Source: Candidatus Heimdallarchaeota archaeon LC_2
GTDB lineage: Archaea; Asgardarchaeota; Heimdallarchaeia; Heimdallarchaeales; Kariarchaeaceae
Direction of reading: 5' to 3'
Length of the DNA: 41,121 bases
Assembly (NCBI GenBank): GCA_001940725.1
Contig: MDVR01000127.1
Coordinates: forward strand, 1-41,121
The position numbers and the translations under genes are program-made. The notes under the pieces are model-generated. The model was not told where the DNA came from. It worked only from the letters and a program-made list of their open reading frames with translations, and searched no databases. Below are positions 34,450 to 41,121 of this stretch, one piece after another (position 1 is the stretch's first letter; the number at the start of each line of letters is the position of its first letter).

Positions 34450-35400
34450 ATGGGTAAAATGGCTACAGAACATGGAGGAACAAAATACAACTATCAAATT
34501 TTATGTGCAATTTACTATGGGCTGGAAGAAGGCTTTGGTGAAATATCAATAGAAGGCACCAATTACGAAGATTCGATGTTTAAATTGGAGCCAGATGAGG
34601 ATAAATCAATATACGCAATTGGAGAATCAAAATCGATAGAAACGAAAACTCCATGGACATTAGGCAGATTGATTCATTCTGGTGAAAATATAGGTCCAAT
34701 CATTCAATTATGGAATAGGAAAGAGAAAAATAAAACGATTGAAAATCTTCAATTAGTATTTTTCACCTCGAATCCAATAGACAAGAGCATCTTAGAATTT
34801 GGCAAAATTAAAATTAATTCCCAAGCGCAAGTGGATCTACAAAAAATATTAGAGGACTGTCACCGAAAAGAGAAACTATTAAAAAAGATTGAGAATGTTG
34901 ATATGTTCCAGATGGAATACGTATTAACATTTATTCAAGAAATAATTTATTTCCATTTAACAATGACCGCTCTAAAAGGGAAAATAAAGAATCTCATTTT
35001 TCTTGAAAATAGTTTACAGATAACTGATGGGGATATAGATAAAACAGTGGGATATCTAAATAGTGAGAGTTATGTGGCAGGATCTTTTGAAAAAATGTCA
35101 TTAATCAATAAAATATTACTTCATAACGCATCGAGCGCGGATTATATTGATGTCTCGAAAGTAATGTTACATATTTCTTCAGACCCGAAAATTGAGATTG
35201 TAAATGAAAATGACGGAAAAGAAACTGATACAATCAGAATAATTATGCCTAAATTCGAAACAACAGAGGATGATGATGAATTCACAAAGGTGGATATTTC
35301 TAAAATTGATGAATTAATCAAAGAACAGAACCTAAAGTTAAGCCCTTTAGAGGATTTAACAGATACTTTTGAAATATTTATAGATGGAGAGGATCCATAA
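34450..35400 (+). CDS. putative nuclease-like protein (weak DUF4297/Cap4-type resemblance)
   Basis: A 316-residue soluble protein. The N-terminus reads GGTKYNYQ, then SIEGTNYEDSMF and YAIGESKSIETKTPW, resembling the E...D...(Q/E)-x-K layout of the DUF4297/Cap4 endonuclease domain in bacterial defence proteins. Here ESK replaces the usual QxK, so the match is tentative. The middle is helical and basic, and the C-terminus is acidic. It follows the oxidoreductase remnant and is followed by a start-less frame in a shifted register. Defence function is a guess from this weak motif and the accessory setting. Confidence 0.5.
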   Translation: MGKMATEHGGTKYNYQILCAIYYGLEEGFGEISIEGTNYEDSMFKLEPDEDKSIYAIGESKSIETKTPWTLGRLIHSGENIGPIIQLWNRKEKNKTIENLQLVFFTSNPIDKSILEFGKIKINSQAQVDLQKILEDCHRKEKLLKKIENVDMFQMEYVLTFIQEIIYFHLTMTALKGKIKNLIFLENSLQITDGDIDKTVGYLNSESYVAGSFEKMSLINKILLHNASSADYIDVSKVMLHISSDPKIEIVNENDGKETDTIRIIMPKFETTEDDDEFTKVDISKIDELIKEQNLKLSPLEDLTDTFEIFIDGEDP

Positions 35401-35558
35401 TAAAAGCAAATAATCTTGTTCCTACCGATTTCCCTCTAGGATTTAAGCTGATAGGAAATAGTGATTCAAAGGAGCATGTAATCAATGTAAAAATCAAATT
35501 TGATGGAATTAAAGAAGCTATAAAGAAAAGAATCATAGTAGAATATCGGAAATTATAA
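35397..35558 (+). pseudogene. start-less 53-codon frame trailing the nuclease-like gene
   Basis: It is in the -1 register relative to the preceding gene and opens inside its last codons (from 35373). It reads ANNLVPTDFPLGFKLIGNSD then VINVKIKFDGIKEAI, which looks like real protein, but the frame has no ATG, GTG or TTG near its beginning; ATA-ATA stands where a start would be expected. It could be a second cistron with a mutated start, or the true C-terminus of the upstream gene after a frameshift. Confidence 0.35.
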
Positions 35559-35980
35559 GATCCTTACATAAAGATCGTTCGATCATCTAAATTGATAATT
35601 TTTGAGACACAAGATTCTTGAAAATCATTTCATTCAAATAATCGATCGCAGTAGCTGAGAAGGATTTAAATGTAAAATCTAAATAGATATAGGAATAATT
35701 AGTAGTAAATTATATGTAGGTGACAATGAGAAATTTATGGATTTAGAAAAAGTATAGTCTCAATCCTTGTTGTTTATAAATATTAGAAGTGACATTGAAA
35801 TAAATTATTTGGATCGATTAAGCCCGATACACAGGTTTCGTGTAAAAATTGTATTCCATAAAGAATCTCAATGATCTTAGTTACATATTTATTTCATCTA
35901 CAAAACAAAGTACTTTTACAACCTAATGGACAATATAAGTTAATAGTTGATCAATTGGTCGATGGTGGTGTGCAGTTAAA
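35559..35980. other. gene-free stretch before the small membrane protein
   Basis: About 420 bases, AT-rich, with no open frame above 20 codons and no operator array. Nothing specific seen. Confidence 0.35.
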
Positions 35981-36505
35981 GTGAAAAAAAGAAAATCGGA
36001 CGGAATTGTCATTGGATTACAGCATATAAGTCATAGTGAAAATGATAGAATAAATCTTAAAAAAGAAAAATACACAATCGGTGAATATAGGATACTAAAA
36101 TCAAAGAATCAAGAATTAAATCATGAGTGTGAAATTTGCAGAGAAAAATTGCGAATCATTATTTTTTCTGAGGATATTGTAGTTAAACAGTTCTGGAGAT
36201 TAATATTAGGTTTAATTACAACAATAATAGCCTCTATTATATTATTTGAATATATTCAATATGGGGTTATTCTTTTTGTGATGGGTGGTTTATGGGTTTC
36301 TTTAAAATTGGTTAGTCCAAGAGCGAAAATTGTTAATTCAAAACGGACTTCACAGAAAGAGAGGGGTCTTACCTCAAATGAAATTACTGATCAACTTTAT
36401 GACCCTTCAATACAACGAGAGAAGGAACAGGAGAATTCGAATCCAATAATAAAGAGAGATAAAAAAAGTGAACATAAAATATTATATAAAATATTTTCAG
36501 TTTGA
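35981..36505 (+). CDS. small membrane protein of unknown function
   Basis: A 174-residue protein with a GTG start. The N-terminal 65 residues are polar and carry a CEIC pair (residues about 47-50). Two adjacent helices (about 72-88 and 90-108) form a hairpin, and the C-terminal 65 residues are strongly charged and probably cytoplasmic. No family recognised. It is a single-gene unit with a terminator-like hairpin just downstream. Confidence 0.55.
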   Translation: MKKRKSDGIVIGLQHISHSENDRINLKKEKYTIGEYRILKSKNQELNHECEICREKLRIIIFSEDIVVKQFWRLILGLITTIIASIILFEYIQYGVILFVMGGLWVSLKLVSPRAKIVNSKRTSQKERGLTSNEITDQLYDPSIQREKEQENSNPIIKRDKKSEHKILYKIFSV

Positions 36506-36517
36506 TTATTGGTCTTT

Positions 36518-36539
36518 GCAGTAAAAATCAATTTACTGC
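36518..36539 (+). terminator. hairpin downstream of the small membrane protein gene
   Basis: Perfect 8-bp arms GCAGTAAA and TTTACTGC with a 6-base loop, 12 bp after the stop codon. No U-tract follows, so it may be an mRNA 3' structure and not a terminator. Confidence 0.4.
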
Positions 36540-37020
36540 CGTGTGCTGCCAGTAAATGAGATAATTTCACTGATTAGGATTAGATCAAGATAATCGAAAA
36601 TTGATCAAATTAACTTAAACTGTTAAAATATATCTGTTATTCTTCGATTTATTATTATTAGAAGGTAAGCACTGAACTGCATTTAACTTAGGAATTATAC
36701 AATATTCATAATAATAATACATGTATGTATTGGTTAATTATTTAAGAATTCTATTGTTTATATAATTTTTGGACTATTTAAAAATTAACTTGAGAAATTT
36801 ATTCTCGCAAGACGCTATGGGGAAGATCTTAAATAAAATAGCAATAAAATAAAACAAGAATTCCATTAGAATCACTGTTGGGCTTAATTTGACCACTTAT
36901 TGACTCAAGTAATATTAAAGGATCAAATTTACTAATCAGTTATTCTAATTAGGGGATCAGTGGAAAAACAAATCCATTGATTCGGGTTATTATTTCGTAA
37001 TTACCGGGATTGAATTATTA
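36540..37020. other. intergenic stretch before the protease gene
   Basis: About 480 bases with no gene. It includes ATGTATGTATTGG-type low-complexity stretches and a GGGGATCAG word 60 bp before the protease ATG. No operator array. The promoter of the protease/zinc-ribbon pair should lie here. Confidence 0.35.
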
Positions 37021-39897
37021 ATGGGAAAATATAAAGCAAGATTAATCTCAGTAGTCTTCTTAATAGTAATAACAATATCATATCCTATAACTATTAGGAA
37101 TGAGTTGTTTGATTTCTCTTTACTAAATAATGATTTTAAAAGTGATGGAGCATTTGAATTTGAAAACACATCAGCCATTGATTTTGAAGATTTTCGGATA
37201 GATAAAGGAGAAAGAAATAATTCATTACCTATGAGGGCTTTATTATTACCAAAGATAACCCCTGTTAATTTCGAAATTACAAATTGGTCCTGGCAAAATG
37301 TAAGTCAAGCAATTGGTTTATCGAATCTGCATAATATGGGTTACTATGGTCAGAATATTAAGATTGGAATAATAGACAATGGAATAGATTTCTTAAATCC
37401 TATACTTGAAAATGTAACCCATATTAAAAAATCGTTTGCAGAGGAAGGTTCTTCTTCCACCAAAACTCATGGAACCGTAGTTGCAGGTATTATTAGTGGA
37501 GTCGATGATAATTTTCCCTCTTCTCCGAATGTAACAATATATTCGGCAGAAATGGGAAGTACAACTTCTGATGATCAGATCATTGGCAATATTACTGCTG
37601 CGTTTGAATGGCTGATCTCAGAAGATGTTGATATAATCAATACTTCTTGGGGAGGTCCATCAATTTATTGGGATGAGGTATTTGAAGATTTGAATAAAAA
37701 TAATATTACTATTATTGGTTCAGCAGGGAATGAAGGGCAAGAAGGGATACCATCAGGTCCTGGAGGTAATACAAATGGGATATCAGTTGGATCTATAGAT
37801 AATAATTATAATATATCATCATTCTCTTCTGTTGGAAACGCTTTAAATTTTGATGCGAAACCAGATTTGGTTACGTTTGGTGAAGATTTATTGACTGCAA
37901 ATGTTGGACTCGGAACTACAATCGTGAGTGGAACATCTTTTTCAGCTGCTATTGTCAGTGGAGCATTATCTGTTTTGTTATCTGCACTAGAGGAAAATAG
38001 TTTGGATTATAATCCTGGATTAATAAAATCAGCTTTACTCAAAACAGCCACAGATCTTGGTTATCCTAGTGAACAACAAGGAGCTGGTTTGTTTAATGTT
38101 AGCAAAGCATTTGAAATAATCCGAGATGGAGAAAAATTAGATAATGTTATCACCTTAACGTCCATAAGATCTGGGATGAATGCCCCTGAAATGAACAATC
38201 TTCCCTCTGGTCTAAATTTAAATCTACCAATTACACTTGTGAGTAGTCATCCAGAAAATACGAAAATCAACATCTTGGGAAATTTATCTAGTGTTATTAA
38301 TTCAATTCAACCAAGCCAGTATTCAGAAAATGTGATTTATTTGGATTCGATTCAAGGAAAATTTATTGGTAAAATTGATTTCATATTAGGAAATCTAACA
38401 GAAAGCTTGGATTTGCAAATAGAAATACTAACTCCAGTACGAAAAATTATTGCGATTGATTGGTATTATAACCAGTATTTGTATAGTGGTATATCTTCAT
38501 TGAGAATGACAAATCCCTTTGTGACCATGTTAAGAAATGAAGGATATTGGGTTGAGGGAATAAATGGTCCAATACAATTCATTGATCAAAACCGTTATGA
38601 TCTAATATGGATTGAAGATCCATTCCGACTAAATAATGGTCCCGAAACGAGTTCTCCTAGTTTTACAATTGAAGATAAAGAGATTTTGGATAATTTGGTA
38701 AATGATGGAAAAGCTATATTTGTGAGTTATTTTGGCCTGTATTCTAATGAAATAGACCTGACTAATACATTCGGAACAAACATGACATCGGTAAATTCGC
38801 TTCTATCATTATGGAGTATTGAAGGAAAATCAGAACCAACTTATGTGAAAACTTTACCTTTGGGAAGGGAGGTAAATATCATAAACTCAAGTAGTTATGG
38901 TAAGATGATCCACAAACTTGAAATTTCAGGACAAGACTTAGTCGGTGGAATTACGTTGTTAGAAAACTCAAGATCTATAATTGCCAGTGACCAAATAGAC
39001 CAAGGTCGAGTTGTTGTAAGCTCAAGTATTAATTGGAAGGATGAGCTTTTTACTTTACAATTAATTGAATGGATGACAAATGATCTACAGGTCAAAATGA
39101 GTAAGTTAAACATTGAAGACAATCGGTTAAATATTACTGTTCAATTATATAATTCGGAAAATGATGTCCCAGTATTAACAGAAACTCAAAAATTAAGACT
39201 GGAGATGATACACACATCTTTTTCAAATTCAGTAAATTCAACTTATATTTTACCGACTTTGGTTAATGATCAATATAATTTTTACATTAATCTTGGAACT
39301 TATGATGAGGGTCTATATGACTGGCTAATTACATATGAAAATAATATATACATTAAATCGAATGTAAATAACAGTAAACAGTTAATTATTGATCGGGAAT
39401 TTCCAACGATAAATTTAGTATCAAATATTACTATCAATAAACTAGAAATTACTAAAGAAATGGTTTTTTCAACTCATGATAATCATGGCATTGATAGAAT
39501 AGAAGTTTACTATAACGGTAGCCAAATCAACCAAAATAGGTATAGTTATTCCGAAATCTCGAAAGAGTTGGTAATCAATGTAAAGTACGATGATATTTCA
39601 ATCATAAAAAGTAAAATAATATTCGTAAACGTTATTGTGTTAGATATTGCTGGTAATGTTGCCAATGCTATTGGTTTTATAGATATTACGGACTTCACCA
39701 ATGGTGAAAGTAGTCAAGAAATTACTAGTACCGAATCTAGTACTACTCTAAAATATGTTACATCAAACCGTTTCGAAGATGGAGATAAGCTAGATATCAG
39801 CTATATTGTGGTAATTGCATTGGGAATCCTTTCAGTTTTTGGATTTGTATATTTGAGGAAATTTAACTTACAACAAGAAAAGGAGAGGTCTGAATGA
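37021..39897 (+). CDS. membrane-anchored subtilisin-like (S8) serine protease
   Basis: A 958-residue protein. A signal peptide lies within residues 1-25, then a propeptide-like region to about 90. The catalytic domain shows D119 (GIIDNGIDF), H150 (KTHGTVVAGIISG), the oxyanion Asn237 (GSAGNEG) and nucleophile S306 (GTSFSAA). The remaining 550 residues are beta-rich domains, including a GATase-like segment (LIWIEDPFRLNNGPE), and a C-terminal helix (about 926-945) anchors it with a short basic cytoplasmic tail. It likely degrades or processes proteins at the cell surface. The next gene starts within its stop codon (ATGA), so the two are coupled. Confidence 0.9.
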   Translation: MGKYKARLISVVFLIVITISYPITIRNELFDFSLLNNDFKSDGAFEFENTSAIDFEDFRIDKGERNNSLPMRALLLPKITPVNFEITNWSWQNVSQAIGLSNLHNMGYYGQNIKIGIIDNGIDFLNPILENVTHIKKSFAEEGSSSTKTHGTVVAGIISGVDDNFPSSPNVTIYSAEMGSTTSDDQIIGNITAAFEWLISEDVDIINTSWGGPSIYWDEVFEDLNKNNITIIGSAGNEGQEGIPSGPGGNTNGISVGSIDNNYNISSFSSVGNALNFDAKPDLVTFGEDLLTANVGLGTTIVSGTSFSAAIVSGALSVLLSALEENSLDYNPGLIKSALLKTATDLGYPSEQQGAGLFNVSKAFEIIRDGEKLDNVITLTSIRSGMNAPEMNNLPSGLNLNLPITLVSSHPENTKINILGNLSSVINSIQPSQYSENVIYLDSIQGKFIGKIDFILGNLTESLDLQIEILTPVRKIIAIDWYYNQYLYSGISSLRMTNPFVTMLRNEGYWVEGINGPIQFIDQNRYDLIWIEDPFRLNNGPETSSPSFTIEDKEILDNLVNDGKAIFVSYFGLYSNEIDLTNTFGTNMTSVNSLLSLWSIEGKSEPTYVKTLPLGREVNIINSSSYGKMIHKLEISGQDLVGGITLLENSRSIIASDQIDQGRVVVSSSINWKDELFTLQLIEWMTNDLQVKMSKLNIEDNRLNITVQLYNSENDVPVLTETQKLRLEMIHTSFSNSVNSTYILPTLVNDQYNFYINLGTYDEGLYDWLITYENNIYIKSNVNNSKQLIIDREFPTINLVSNITINKLEITKEMVFSTHDNHGIDRIEVYYNGSQINQNRYSYSEISKELVINVKYDDISIIKSKIIFVNVIVLDIAGNVANAIGFIDITDFTNGESSQEITSTESSTTLKYVTSNRFEDGDKLDISYIVVIALGILSVFGFVYLRKFNLQQEKERSE

Positions 39898-41121
39898 TAA
39901 ATCGAAAATTAATAGGAATAATTCTTTTAACCTTAGGGCTATTAATCTCAGTGAATACGAGAGCTAAGGCTTATAATGAAGAGGTGGGTTTAGAAACTGG
40001 AGATGTTATTGATGTAGAATTTGATGCAATAATAATGGGTGGCTCAAGGGATGGGGAATTCGCAATTCTAAACAAGAATTCCATTCTTGAGTTGACTCCG
40101 TCAGCTATGATTAGTGGTTTGTACGAAACATTACTGGGAATGAAAATCAATGAGATCAAGAAAAATGTGATTATCCCACCTGAAAAAGGATTTACTGAGA
40201 CCAGCCATGAATTGTATAATCTGACTTTGAACTATAATATTCATATTTTACAGCTAATACATAATAACAATTTTTCATCACTCAGTACTCAAGAAAGTAA
40301 AAGCGGGTTATTTGAAAAATTTATTTTTTACATAAAAGTAATGTTAATATTATTTGCAATATTTTATTTCTTGATATTAATAAGACAGCGATTCAGAAAG
40401 TTTAATCGAGTAATGTGTACATTTTGTAATAGTACAGCTGATGGTAAATGTGGTAAATGTGGGACAATGTCGTGTAGGGCATCATTCTCGAGTGGTTGCC
40501 CTAATTGTAAGAGTAACACATTTGTTGCGGTTAATATTACAAAATGTACACATTACTCGATTAAACTTTCTGAATCGCTGACTTTGAACTATAATATTCA
40601 TATTTTACAGCTAATACATAATAACAATTTTTCATCACTCAGTACTCAAGAAAGTAAAAGCGGGTTATTTGAAAAATTTATTTTTTACATAAAAGTAATG
40701 TTAATATTATTTGCAATATTTTATTTCTTGATATTAATAAGACAGCGATTCAGAAAGTTTAATCGAGTAATGTGTACATTTTGTAATAGTACAGCTGATG
40801 GTAAATGTGGTAAATGTGGGACAATGTCGTGTAGGGCATCATTCTCGAGTGGTTGCCCTAATTGTAAGAGTAACACATTTGTTGCGGTTAATATTACAAA
40901 ATGTACACATTACTCGATTAAACTTTCTGAATCGCTGACTTTGAACTATAATATTCATATTTTACAGCTAATACATAATAACAATTTTTCATCACTCAGT
41001 ACTCAAGAAAGTAAAAGCGGGTTATTTGAAAAATTTATTTTTTACATAAAAGTAATGTTAATATTATTTGCAATATTTTATTTCTTGATATTAATAAGAC
41101 AGCGATTCAGAAAGTTTAATC
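39894..41121 (+). CDS. secreted/membrane protein with zinc ribbon, running into repeats (partial)
   Basis: ATG overlapping the protease stop. The signal peptide is MINRKLIGIILLTLGLLISV. An extracytoplasmic region to about residue 140 is followed by one helix (FIFYIKVMLILFAIFYFLIL), then a cytoplasmic zinc ribbon CTFC...CGKCG...CPNC. After about residue 215 the frame continues only because a 357-bp unit (a multiple of three) repeats in frame to the window edge, which would give further helix-plus-ribbon copies. A single copy ending at the ribbon is the most natural protein. The true C-terminus is not visible. Confidence 0.65.
   Translation, partial: MINRKLIGIILLTLGLLISVNTRAKAYNEEVGLETGDVIDVEFDAIIMGGSRDGEFAILNKNSILELTPSAMISGLYETLLGMKINEIKKNVIIPPEKGFTETSHELYNLTLNYNIHILQLIHNNNFSSLSTQESKSGLFEKFIFYIKVMLILFAIFYFLILIRQRFRKFNRVMCTFCNSTADGKCGKCGTMSCRASFSSGCPNCKSNTFVAVNITKCTHYSIKLSESLTLNYNIHILQLIHNNNFSSLSTQESKSGLFEKFIFYIKVMLILFAIFYFLILIRQRFRKFNRVMCTFCNSTADGKCGKCGTMSCRASFSSGCPNCKSNTFVAVNITKCTHYSIKLSESLTLNYNIHILQLIHNNNFSSLSTQESKSGLFEKFIFYIKVMLILFAIFYFLILIRQRFRKFN
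40221..41121. repeat. 357-bp perfect tandem repeat containing 46-bp inverted arms
   Basis: Units begin at 40221, 40578 and 40935; the third is cut by the window end after 187 bp. Copies look identical base for base. Each unit holds an inverted pair, 40386-40431 and 40535-40580, around a 103-bp loop encoding the zinc ribbon. The junction between units falls at a CTG shared by both flanks. The pattern is typical of an assembly loop at a contig end around a hairpin, although a true expansion is possible. Confidence 0.85.

Overview
The window is an AT-rich stretch (roughly two thirds A+T by eye) from a prokaryote that I read as an archaeon. The reasons are an archaeosortase-type membrane protease with a C-R-H triad, a remnant of a geranylgeranyl-reductase-type flavoprotein, TATA-like boxes about 25-30 bases ahead of several likely starts, PadR regulators with a TRASH-like metal tail, and oxoacid:ferredoxin oxidoreductase remnants. 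An Asgard (Heimdallarchaeia-like) source would fit the mix of respiratory genes and low GC, but this is inference. No rRNA, tRNA or CRISPR array was seen.

Left accessory block (1-7588). An edge-truncated DDE transposase is followed by a minus-strand gene for a 1111-residue protein that joins a Schlafen-type AlbA_2 domain, a RecG/HATPase_c_4-like domain, an APAZ-like linker and a C-terminal MID-PIWI (Argonaute) module. The PIWI module appears to lack catalytic acidic residues. Divergent from it are two open frames (4191-5342 and 5396-7507) that look like one unrecognised protein of about 1100 residues split by a -1 frameshift. A nonsense-containing remnant of an oxoacid:ferredoxin oxidoreductase beta subunit follows.

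Central copper/redox block (about 7.9-33.9 kb). It encodes a membrane CuA-domain protein, a DUF411 protein, a TlpA-like thioredoxin, two different CcmF-like heme-handling proteins, CcdA, a Cys/His-rich small protein, a Cu+ P-type ATPase (CopA), two PadR-TRASH regulators, an archaeosortase, a DOMON/4Fe-4S/NrfD electron-transfer operon, a His-rich small membrane protein, and an ABC-2 exporter operon with a methyltransferase. Most transcription units have a shared operator-like element ahead of them: two or three copies of a 10-bp near-palindrome (TGAYATRTCA) repeated every 15 bp. I count about 15 arrays, all inside this block, so the genes probably form one metal-responsive regulon. A restriction-endonuclease-like gene and a 42-residue basic protein lie inside the same regulon. 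The block also holds a deleted IS4-type element that cuts a flavoprotein gene, and one frameshifted small gene.

Right accessory block (34.1-41.1 kb). A second, truncated oxoacid:ferredoxin oxidoreductase beta remnant is followed by a possible nuclease-like protein, a small membrane protein, a membrane-anchored subtilisin-like protease and, translationally coupled to it, a secreted/membrane zinc-ribbon protein. That last gene runs into a perfect 357-bp tandem repeat containing 46-bp inverted arms, which continues to the window edge and may be an assembly artefact.

Working picture (inference): PadR-TRASH sensors coordinate copper export, delivery of copper and heme, thiol chemistry and a membrane electron-transfer chain. 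Unrelated defence-like genes (the Argonaute fusion and the nuclease-like genes) sit on both flanks.
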